From positions 15,299,525 through 15,363,524 of the forward strand of contig NC_049992.1 of NCBI RefSeq assembly GCF_000003815.2: 64,000 nucleotides of DNA. The letters are read 5' to 3'. This document shows, one piece after another, positions 44,700-55,049 of the stretch. Position 1 is the first letter of the stretch, and every line of letters begins with the position of its first letter. The notes under the pieces were generated by a model that saw nothing but the letters and a program-made list of their open reading frames with translations, was not told the origin of the DNA and ran no database searches. Position numbers and translations under genes: made by a program. Origin of the DNA: Branchiostoma floridae (lineage: Eukaryota > Chordata > Leptocardii > Amphioxiformes > Branchiostomatidae).

Positions 44700-45400
44700 C
44701 ACTTCTGTAATCGAGGGGCAGGCTTCACACCTACCCGTTAGTTATCTTCGATGATCATAAAACTATTCTCCATCAGACAAGAAAATATACACGTGATGTT
44801 TGTTTTGAAATTGGCATCGTTGTGAAAAGAGTAAGAAATAACTTGTTCCATTCTCCAGTAATGAAATGGCGAGAAAACTGGGAAATAAAGAACAGATGTG
44901 ATATTCAAATGTTTCTCTCTGTCAGTCCAAGTGCACTGTTTTATGCTGATGTCCGTACGAGTCTTTGGGAGAGGACTTGGTCCATATCAACAGATGTCGT
45001 TGACTCTCACTAATTACCCCCATTAACTGCCCGACACTTCATTCTGACGGGGAGGGGCGCAGGGGACACACAATTAACACGTCAGCAAATATGTATCAAA
45101 ATTCATGACTCGGGCAGATGTTTGTCAGTTTTGTTTCCTTGTTATTTGTCCTGCTACAAGCCTGACACAATGGCGTAACAAACCGATACAAATATGGGTA
45201 GTCCATAAATGTTGGCAGTCTTTAAATGTATACAAAATAATATTGTATATAACTTTATGAAACGAAGTAGATTACAAACTATTAAAGTAGCTCCAGACAA
45301 GATTATCTGCATCTGTGTCTAATCCGGATTTTGGAGCCAGCGGATTAGGGGCCGATCTGCCAAGCTTATCGTATTCATCTACTTAGTTTGATCATGGCGG
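44700..45400. promoter_or_regulatory. Repeated noncoding module, copy 2
   Basis: Over ~290 bp (about 44950-45205) it is almost identical to 47285-47545. Core CGGGCAGATGTTTGTCAGTT (E-box CAGATG 45115-45120), then ACAATGGCGTAACAAACCGA 52 bp on (from 45167). Homology continues downstream around TCTGTGTCTAATC and GCGGATTA. Confidence 0.6.
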
Positions 45401-45449
45401 AAGCTAAGCCACATTATCATAAAACCATGGCATGTGTGAGCATTTCCCT

Positions 45450-45684
45450 TTTTCAAGCTATGAAGACTGCCAGGGACAGTACCAAGAAGCCGAAAAAGAG
45501 GAAGACAGAGGAAACGATGGGAAGACAACATAAAAGAATGGACAGCGTTGAAGCCATAAGAGCGGCGGAGGATAGAGACAGGTGGAGGAGAATAGTGGAT
45601 GAAGTCATGGTGCCCCAACGACCCACACAGAGGTCAAGAGATAGCGAGCGAGCGAGTGAGCGAGCGAGCGAAGACTGCAAGTAA
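45450..45684 (+). pseudogene. LINE reverse transcriptase C-terminal fragment
   Basis: The plus-strand frame contains KKPKKRKTEE then AIRAAEDRDRWRRIVDEV and VPQRPTQ, which match the last residues of many non-LTR reverse transcriptases. It is followed by a GCGA microsatellite, as at LINE 3' ends. No polymerase domain remains. It lies between modules of the upstream array. Confidence 0.75.
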
Positions 45685-45977
45685 AAATCACACCTTGCTG
45701 ATTAAACCTGTGCAAGTGATGCACACATAAAATGTGTGAACTGTTACGTTCAGTGCTATTCAATTTTTACTTTGGAAAGAAAACAAAAGAAAACAACATC
45801 ATATTTGTGAAATGCTACCAGATGAGACCATGTTGGATTTTGTAACAGATGCTAAGTTGTCTTCTGTCTTTTGCTTAGCTACGAAAAAGACATCAATCAC
45901 TTTGCTTCTCCCATCTCTCCGATCTTGTACGCACCATTAATTAGCATCCGCACACTCCAAAAACTCAACAAAAACGA

Positions 45978-46210
45978 CTGACTACGTCCTGCACAGTTGG
46001 TTGATACTTTTGAAAACTGAGAAGATGGATGGAGTTTCTCATGACGTCTCATACGTCATCATTTTCCCTCAGGCGGTCCCGACGTTGAATCAAAGATGTG
46101 GTGTTGGTGAGAGTTTCGTGTCCGCAGTTTGTGACAGATCAACAGTCCGGGAAGGTCACAGGAGAACCATTCGTCAACTTCACACATTCGTCTTCGTTCA
46201 TCAAACTTGA
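45978..46210. repeat. Second repeated module, copy 2 (CRE-rich)
   Basis: Near-identical to 42441-42675, including the paired TGACGT/ACGTCA half sites. The copies diverge after GTTCATCAAACTTG. Confidence 0.85.
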
Positions 46211-47099
46211 AGGTTGACGAAGACGTAACGTTTCTTGGAATGGTTAGGAACACAAGTGAGCAAAAGAAAAATAATTGTTTCTTTGTTACTTCATAATGCG
46301 CGCATGTCACGGAAACATTTCCAAAACCACAATTTACTGGCAATTACTATTGCACCAGTACGAAAAGTCTGCGCCAATATCTATGAAAATTGCGCCAAGA
46401 GTGCGTCATCTGTGCTACAATTTACAAAATACAAGGGAACGTTTTTGACCAAAAAAAGATAACAGTGACCAATAGAGTTCATGTTCTTGATGTGTGGAAA
46501 TTTGGCCTTCTTATCATTATCATTACCATATTGTCATTCAGAATCAATGTATTTATAGGCGCTATACAAGTGTAAAACATAGCCCCCACTTTCCCTTGGT
46601 CATGAAATCTCCACCCAGCTTTGCGACCCCACCTAACTCTGGTAGCGTTTGAGGGGGCATTGAATCCTGATTGATATGTCCCATGGTATTAATTTAACAT
46701 TCTTGGATCACGTCAATACATGTAATATGTCCCCTAAGTATCTTTATAATTATATCAAAGACACGACATAAACGTATCTGTGGGTACTGCGCTGGCTATT
46801 ATAGGGAGAATAATTTGCCAGGGGAGTTTTGCTACCAGAGGAGTTGGCCGCGGAGGGGGAACATGGACCTAAGCGTAGACTGACTCCCCTGGCCCCCGAT
46901 TTTTTGCCGAATTCTACCATCCCCGCACCCCCGTAGGAAGGCCTGGTGGTGGCTATCTTTGAGGGAGCTTTGACAGCATATCATTCAGCCAACATTCCAT
47001 GAGCCTGGCATCGTCCGACTAGGCTATAATGTTGATGTTGCCACATTAGCGCGAAGTACTCATTTTAATCGATGGGCCGTCCTTACACATAGGTGCTAA
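46211..47099. other. Intergenic between modules
   Basis: No gene recognised. CCCCTGGC/CCAGGGG-type sequences near 46815-46890 look like part of an unclassified repeat. Confidence 0.35.
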
Positions 47100-47740
47100 T
47101 TATGGAAGAAAGGTTTATATGCGTCTTCAATGTCATTTTAAGAATAGAGTACATCCATCGTAGTACATTTGTACCAAGGAAAATATGAATAGATGACACA
47201 TTTGCTTTGGCACTGCAGGTAAGAACACATAGTCAACAGAAATAGCTGTTTTACAGATGTGGTATTTAAATGTGTCTCTCTGCCAAACCAAGTGTACGAG
47301 TCTTTGGGAGAGGACTTGGTCCATATCAACAGATGTCATTGACTCTCACTAATTACCCCCATTAACTGCCCGACACTTGATTCTGACGGGGAGGGGCGCA
47401 GGGGACACACAATTAACACGTCAGCAAATATGTATCAAAATTCATGACTCGGGCAGATGTTTGTCAGTTTTGTTTCCTTGTTATTTGTCCTGCTACAAGT
47501 CTGACACAATGGCGTAACAAACCGATACAAATATGGGCAGGCCGAATGTGTAACTTTACAGAATTCCAGCGAAACAACGTTCACGATATCGTAACAGAGC
47601 TCAAAAGACGGCGTTTCTTCTTTGTAAGATTATCCCACATCTCTGTGTCTAATCTAGGGATTTTAGAAGGCGGATTAAGTGTTGATCTGCCACGTTCATC
47701 TCATTTGTCTCTTCAGGTTGCTCACAGTGGAAACAATGAC
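47100..47740. promoter_or_regulatory. Repeated noncoding module, copy 3
   Basis: Partner of copy 2: GTACGAGTCTTTGGGAGAGG onward. Core E-box CAGATG at 47454-47459 and ACAATGGCGTAACAAACCGA 52 bp later (from 47506). The few differences from copy 2 indicate a recent duplication. Confidence 0.6.
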
Positions 47741-49300
47741 AGATTGTTATGAAAATGAGCGGTTCACAGCGCCAAGTACAATGGGTTTATGGTCATTGTT
47801 ATCTTGTCGCAAAGAAAATCTTGGCCGAAATTTCTACTAAAAGTTGAAGAGGGAAGGCATTGACAAGTTACTTGTAATGTACACTGGGCAATAGACAGCA
47901 TACGTCGTGCGCGCACACTCATGCACAGAAAGTAAAAAAAAACACAAATCTAACTGCTGAAAAGATCACAGGTACAATGAATTCAAATAATGAATAAAAG
48001 ACCGGGCAGCTAGGGAACATAAATGTACAAAAAATTGTACATTAATGCTCAAAGAATTGCATGTACAGGTCGTAGCGATAATGTACAATCTGATGTAAGA
48101 AAAGTGGCATCATACTGCATCTACAGAGACTATTACATGCTATATGTACAGGTTCAACTTCTCGCTTCTTAGTTAGACCAAGGACGTCCTTAGTTAGACC
48201 AAAAACCTCCTTAGTCAGACAGTTGTAAACATAAGGGTAGATTTATCTAGCCTGATCCGTGGTTAGCAAGCGAAAGTCGTGAGCCAGCGGTTACTACGGA
48301 GGATGATACTCAGGCTAAGATTTATCTACATGTAGTTGCATAAGGAATATGAATTTTTCCGTACTATTTCACAGTAGCAGAAATTAGAGAGTATCCTGCA
48401 TGCAAACTTATTTCGGTGGTGTATAAAGTACAGTTTACAATAAAATGACACTCATCCTCTATCTTTAATCATGTAATAATCGAGTTTGCAGAGTTGCACT
48501 GCGGGTCAGACGTATAAGGAGTAGCAAGTATATAAGTTCATTGGGAGTAGCAATGATTTATATGCTTGTAATAGACTTTGTCTGAGGCACATTTCTGAGG
48601 GAAGTCACTCCGTCAAGTCTGATGTCCCGTAAACGACAGCAGAGATGGATGGAGGAGAATCTGAAACCGCAGATCGTCTAGTGATGGATAGTTCTCTGGT
48701 GATCTGAAAAAAGTGATAACTGAATACAGTCTCGTAGCACGTCACTTCTCAATCCGAGCTTGAGACAATGACGTACATGAAATTCAAAAGTGTGCGTGTT
48801 TTTTTTTTGGGGGGGGGGGGGGTAAGCAGTTCAACAAGAATCTTTGAGACGTCAGATTTGTAACAAAGAGTGAGCGAGGCGATTTTCCACCAACGCAGAA
48901 GATGGAGGAATGTCAAAGACGTTGGACATGTGATGGATATGTCTCTTGTGATCTTGAAGGGACGCCTCTTGGCGTTTTAACCGTGTCGAAACGATTACGT
49001 TCAGGAGTTTTCAAAAGAGCGAGGGGACATCCTAGCTGTCAAGTACAGTAATTAAAGTGACCGATAGGTCTCAGAGCACAACCTCTGGTACGGAAAACAA
49101 CAATTGGTATAATCTTATTATACAGATATACTTGCTGTTAACAGTGAAGTGAATCATATCTGAACTCATGATTTTCTGTGGTCATCATAACGATGGTGCT
49201 TTCATCATTGTCATATCGAAATCATAAGGCAACCTTCGTAAGTTTTTACTCGCGAGGAGTTTCATTGTTCGAAAAGCTTTTGTTCTTCTCATTACCACGT
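47741..49300. other. Intergenic between modules
   Basis: No gene recognised. A T-run followed by a G-run lies at about 48802-48822. Two diverged stretches (about 48640-48700 and 48895-48960, GATGGA-GGA and GTGATCT) may be an old direct duplication. Confidence 0.4.
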
Positions 49301-49309
49301 ACTCGGTAA

Positions 49310-49960
49310 TCATTGTTCTGGCCAAGGGGATGGCCTCACACTTACCTGTTATTTGTCTTCGTAATAATACAAGACGACAGAAAATGGGAAGATGCTTGTT
49401 TTACGGCATAAAATACATTGTAATACCAAAAATCGCTGTAAAATGGGACTTGTTCGAGGGTAGTTATTTTATAGGTAGAGAGAAAATGGTTTTTGTGCCG
49501 TGAAACAGGAGGTCAGGCGGCATGTAGGACAAGCATAATAATACACGGTGAACAGGTCATATCAAACTACCATGAACATTTCTCTTTTACCAATGAGGTT
49601 TCATCCAGCAAAACATCCTTGCTTTTACAATGACAGTATGAAAACCAAAGAACAGAGAAACATAGACACGGTTGTCCTTAGCACACGGCATTTGTCTTGT
49701 AGTCGACAAAGGGAATATGTTCTGTTTGCTTATATCCGTGAATCGCTAAAACAAAGGATTTCTACATAAAAATTCTATAACAAAGAAGAGGACCTACGGA
49801 GATTGAGAGGGGAGGGCGAAAGGTGGGGTACAAGTAATTAACAACTGACAAATATTTATACACATTCATGAACAGGGCAGATGTTTGTAAGTTTTGCCTT
49901 ATTCAATACTTGTCTCTCCTACACATTTAAAACAATACCGTTACAAACCGATTTGAAATA
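49310..49960. promoter_or_regulatory. Repeated noncoding module, copy 4 (diverged)
   Basis: Starts near GGCCTCACACTTACCTGTTA, which parallels copy 2's GGCTTCACACCTACCCGTTA. The core AGGGCAGATGTTTGTAAGTT (E-box 49878-49883) and ACAATACCGTTACAAACCGA (from 49932, 54 bp on) remain while the flanks have drifted, so the core looks selectively kept. Confidence 0.55.
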
Positions 49961-51540
49961 GACTAAGCAGAGAACGTCATTTTTTTTCTGTCGAAGCGGC
50001 CTACAATAAGAAAAGGATATACTTGTTGGTAAAGCCCTGATATACATTTCCAATCCAACTATTACTGGTATCAACTGTAAAGAGATCGGAGTATCGACCA
50101 CACAAAGCGAAGTAAATCTCTTCAATTTGGGCAAGTCGAGAAGCTCATAACAATGGCCTCACTGTGATGTAATGTTGGATATGCAGAATTCATAAGGGAT
50201 CACCGGCTGTGCAAATGTAGACATTTCTTACAATGCCTTTGTTCAAACATGGTGTGTCTTTTTCGTATTCTCACAAAAGTGCTAAATACTATTTACACAG
50301 GGATTATAACGCTACCTATATCTGGCCGTTTTTGTTTTAAAAGACAGTCCCAATCATTTGACAACTATGTAATCTTGTTGAGTGCGTATGATTCTTATCA
50401 ATACATTTATGAATGCATAATTCTCTTACTAGGGGTTCTGCAAATATTTACCGTACTGAAAGTCGCCATCGTAGGGTAGCTGTACATAACTAAAGATAGG
50501 AGATTTATTGCACAGTATATACAATGACGTTTTAATTGGTGTATACGTAGTTGGAGAAACAAAACATAAACAGTGAGCTTGACCAGATCGTGCACTGTAC
50601 CTTTATAGTAGGATTTAACCACAGAGAGACACGTTAACATATCTAGGGCACGTCACTAATGGATTTTCTGATAAAGTCTCAAAGTCTCTTAGCTCCATGA
50701 AAAATGGAGGTGTATTTTTCGACATATTTATGTGTGTATGTGTGTCTTTGTGTTCTGGGATATTTGTGGCTAGCATAACTTTAGAACCTCTGGATGGAGA
50801 TGATGATATGAGGTATGTGAATACGGGTGGGAAGACGGAATTATCATAAAGCTATTTGGGCCCCTCTGGTATTTGACGATGCTTTCTTCGTGTATACTTG
50901 GTGTTGTCGCATCGTTGCCATGGCCTGCAGTGCGTATACTTACAGTTGTGGTGCAATAAAAGTGATTAATGGATTTTTCTTCAAACCCCGTCGCCCATTA
51001 GGACTTACAAAGTGCCACAAGGATTTAGGAACCGTCATGGTTTATAGTTTAACAAAGTAATAATTTGAAACTAGTAACCAAAGATGTGGGAAGAACATTA
51101 AGGTTTTACTTTTCATGTCTCAAAGAAACTTTTGAAAATAAACTGATGCTATGGTGATTTGATGTGAAGATATCTTTCCTCATTAGCGCATAGCTCTACT
51201 TCAAAGATGCATAGCTACGCCAGAATAGTGAGTCAATAGGTTCCAACGCCTGAAACAAATGTATCAAGCAATAACGTTCATGTTCAATGCTTAAAAGTTG
51301 ACTGAACTTACTACACACAACTAACTAATGCTAATTGGTAACGATTTACCACATTGGTTGTTTCATTCTACCGATCATGCTTAAGACTGTGTTTCAGTAG
51401 TGCTACGATAGTTGGTATTCCCAAGGTCGCGTGGCTACTTGTTGCCATGCGACAGGACACCACGTGACCGATTAGAACGGTAATAAATTGCCTGTCCGAT
51501 AAAACATTATAGGGTTGACCTGTAGCTGATGACAACGCAA
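49961..51540. other. Intergenic, no gene recognised
   Basis: AT-rich with chance frames. ACTTTAGAACCTCTGGATGG near 50779 repeats at 12859, a short dispersed repeat. Confidence 0.45.
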
Positions 51541-51557
51541 ACAAACACTGCCCTGTG

Positions 51558-51564
51558 TATATAA
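51558..51564 (+). promoter_or_regulatory. TATA box of the His-rich gene
   Basis: TATATAA ~126 bp before the start codon; a start of transcription near 51588 (ACTGAGT) would give a ~96-nt 5' UTR. Confidence 0.5.
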
Positions 51565-51683
51565 TTCTGTAGCCGCGGTAAGGACTGAGTTTATATCTGT
51601 CTCAGCAAAGTGATTGAAAATCTGCGAGTCTGAGATAGTCAGAGCAAGCTTGATAAAAGCCTCCTTGGTCAGAGCGAGCAACG

Positions 51684-51962
51684 ATGGGGCATTGCTTTTC
51701 GGCAACTGTAGACGCCTTGGACGACAACCACAGTCACCATAGTCATCACAGTCATGGCCACGGTCATAGGCACAAGCTTGGGCTTGGCTGCTGTCTAGCG
51801 TTGTGCTGCGGCATTTGCCTTGGCCACAAGATGCGGTCAAGGAGGGGATCCCACTCCAGCCACGGCTCGGGACACTCACACCACTCGCACCGCTCCCACA
51901 AGCACAAGAAGCACCACAAGAAGCACCACAAGAAGCACAGGAGGGGGTCAAACTCGAGCTAA
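51684..51962 (+). CDS. Small histidine-rich, Cys-containing predicted lipid-anchored protein
   Basis: 92 residues. I do not recognise a family. It begins MGHCFS, a good N-myristoylation context (Gly2) with a palmitoylatable Cys4. Residues ~15-30 are His/Ser-rich (SHHSHHSHGHGH). A central CCLALCCGICLG is a Cys-rich hydrophobic cluster, also palmitoylation-like. The C-terminal third is His/Lys/Ser-rich with a triple KKHH-type repeat. Base use is more GC-rich than the flanks and the His codons alternate CAC/CAT, which argues against a simple trinucleotide expansion. A TATA box lies upstream, and CAG|GTAAGG just after the stop (51968-51975) could be a splice donor into a 3' UTR exon. The repeats could bind Zn, Cu or Ni; that is inference. 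Overlapping frames on both strands are shadows. Confidence 0.65.
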   Translation: MGHCFSATVDALDDNHSHHSHHSHGHGHRHKLGLGCCLALCCGICLGHKMRSRRGSHSSHGSGHSHHSHRSHKHKKHHKKHHKKHRRGSNSS

Positions 51963-54900
51963 AGAGCCAGGTAAGGAATGGCACACACCTGAGCCTGCCT
52001 TACGGACAAGTCATTTATGATTTATGTGATGAAAATTATTTTACCGCTAGTAGTTTGCTATACGACAGAGTGTACAGTTTTAATATGATCTGCCTGTACG
52101 TCTAATGGATATGTTTATAGGTTTATTGTAAATTCTTGCCAAATGATATAAAAGGGGACGAACAAATAGTGTAGAACATAGCATGTGTCTACTCTAGTCT
52201 AAAAGCTAAGCATTCTATCTTAGAAAAAGCCCTCCAGATTGTAACGTAAAAAATTCACTTCTAACTTAGAAAACTCCAGATTATAACTTTGAAAGCGAAG
52301 AATCCTAAGTCAGCCTTTTAAATCTCTGTAACTGTAAGCCGTCTTACATGCATCGTTGGCATGGCGTAAAGCAAAGTGTATCCTTCATGATCAGGGTCAA
52401 AGTTCAATTCTACGTCAGGTAGTAGATATGACAGCCATGGGAGTTATATGTATATCTCAAGCTATTTAATTCTAATATCGGTATAAGTTCCACGCAAATG
52501 TATTCTTAACCGTTGAGAAATTTAGATTTTAAGATGGGGTTGTCAAAAACAGGGCGTTACCAACGAACGTCGACTAAATGTGTTATTTACCCAGGGCGGG
52601 CCCTCAACGAGTCGTGTTGTCACCCAGAAACAGGCGTGCCCTGTAACGTAAAGGGTAAGAAAACATACGGTTGGACATTGGAACAATAATACAAAAAAGT
52701 ATGACTTGTGAACTCCTCTTTAATTTGTCCTGCAATAGTCTAGTTTTTGTGTAGGTATACTTTGGAAGACGAAGGTCAAGGTCAACTTTGGTCCCTTGGT
52801 CCCTGACGTCCTTCTAACACTAGTATTTTGTCGTGAAATGATCTACTTAGAGGTCAGTAAGTCAACAGAAATACCTTTTTTTCCACCCTAGAAAGCTATG
52901 TTGAAAAGTTTTTACTTACGTCACATGTACGGCATTGCTGTGCCTAGCAACAGGCGATTTGCACAATGCACACTGTTCGCAGTAATTTTGGTGTATACAT
53001 GTATGGAAAAAAATAGTGATAGCTATGACAAGCGAACATGACTTTACAGACAGAACCTTTAATAACGTTTCTTATAATATAAGTTGCATTATTCAAAGAC
53101 ATTTTAGCATATATTTTAGCATGATTAGCATGTACGTCATTTGTACGTTTCAGGAATTGGACTATAGGTGTTCTGGGACAACTGAGAACGGGTTTACGCT
53201 CCGCAGAGGGAAAATCGAGCCACAGCTAACTGCAGTCTACAGTCATCCGTCTTTCTGAGGACCTGTCAAATGCACGCCACGCCACAATGATGTGTAATGT
53301 TATATGCAACACAAAATCCACTGGTATAAAAGTGAAACGCAACTTCAAAAACTTCAGAGTCAAGATTGAACTTGAATTACAATCAAACTAAAAAAAATCA
53401 CAGTTTCGAAGCAAATGAACTAGATATTGTTTTACAGAGGATTGACAACAAATGTTTCATAAAAAAAGTTTGTAAAATAGTTAACAGATGCTATAGATGT
53501 GTTGTACATATTTTTGATAAAGATATATTTCCCATAGTACAATTTGAAACGTTAGTCTGTGTGTTTGTATCAAAGCCACACAGGCATTCGAACGTAACCC
53601 ACAAAGCTATTATTGCTGGGACGCTGCACAGTTTATGTGGTCATGAAAAGCTAATTTGTTTTGTTGTGTTTGTGTGTATCCATGACTAAACGAGTTGACC
53701 TAAATCAACCCAATACTTCAAAGTGCACAAGGTCGATGTTCTAATAGGTCTGCAACATAATGAAAGATTTAGCTGATTAGTTTATTTGTAGTTTAACATA
53801 TCCATACAGAAGGTGGACATGTGCCGAACTGTTTTCTGACTTAAGATGAAGTTTTGTTAATAAAGTTTGTGTCTAAGGACTTAGTGGAGCCAACAGACAT
53901 CGTTTCTTCATGCCTAAATAGTAAAGAATCACATGTGTTACTGCCGAGCATTTACTCATCTGTTTCGAGCACAAATGTACTACAAAAAGATGTGCCTCCT
54001 CTACTTTGTGTACATTTATTCTCCATGCAGACGTTTCGATCGAGGGGTGGGGGTGGTAGTAATGGTCGCGACTTTTTCTTCTTCCTCTCTCCATATAGCC
54101 ATTCGATGACTACCTTCTTACATTCGCTGCTCTGGGTGCATTTTCATCGCAACGACTCTTAGGAGTCGCGGAGAAATCGTCTTTTATTACACCATTAACT
54201 CCCCGACCGAAACCTCTGCTTTGAGAAAACGTTAACATCTGTCGGCTGTTTGTTTTGTGTGAATAATGCTGCTGACGACGTACTCATTTGTTGAAATTAA
54301 TGCTAGTTTGTTCATATTCTTTATCAAGCAGTTTTATTGTCTTTCTGTATCGGATCACCTCTGTCACAAATAAGATGTCCCCTAAGCTGTCACAAATAAG
54401 TTAATATATTGTTGTTGTTGCAAACGCGATGCGTGGATCATTTTGTTGGATGTGGTGTTTTTCCTTGTAAGAAGCTCTGTGACTCAGTCATCCCTCACGT
54501 TGTCGCATGTCTGTTAGGTACTGTCGTGTGTATGTTAACCACTGGGGAAAGAAGTTGTCCATCAAAATTGAAAAAGATAGATATCCAGTAGTGATAGACC
54601 AAAATATGTTCAATAGATAAGCTGAAAAGAAGACACCCCCCTCTCCAAACGCTTTTTCCTGACAGTCCTGAAAACGTAAAGTCGTCTTTCCTTACACACT
54701 TCAAGGGATCCTATGTTTCAATCTTGATGCCGAGTGCCAACGTGGGAGGTGTATCTTTCTTCATGTGTATTTTAGCGGCTGATCTGCAGTGGCAACATGG
54801 AAGAAAAGATACGAACATCAGCAAATTCCACCTGTTGTTCGTCCCTACATGGTCTATTTCCCGTGGCTAATGTACGGCTCCTAATCTTTCCTAACCCACG

Positions 54901-54999
54901 CGAAGGGAGGGCAGGTCATGGCTTATCAATCTTTTCTGCCTTTGTGGCGCTAATCTTTCCAGCACACAGCTAGCTTCTAATCCGGCATTGCGAGACCTT
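51963..54999. other. Intergenic, no gene recognised
   Basis: Frames up to 107 codons lack recognisable domains. Around 54180-54270 CCATTAACTCCCCGACC and AACATCTGTCGG faintly recall the upstream module; too diverged to call a copy. Confidence 0.4.
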
Positions 55000-55015
55000 T
55001 CGGACAGGGCAAACC

Positions 55016-55049
55016 CGCGCCATCTTGTTTCCATGACGTCATGATGACG
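55016..55049. promoter_or_regulatory. CRE plus YY1-like promoter signature
   Basis: CGCGCCATCTTG (a reverse YY1 motif) then TGACGTCA (55034-55041), a full CRE, and another TGACGT at 55044. No coding start is recognised nearby. Confidence 0.4.

Noticed and set aside
51472..52105. Minus-strand 170-codon and plus-strand 100-codon frames
   Set aside because: Shadows of the His-rich gene produced by its repetitive codons.
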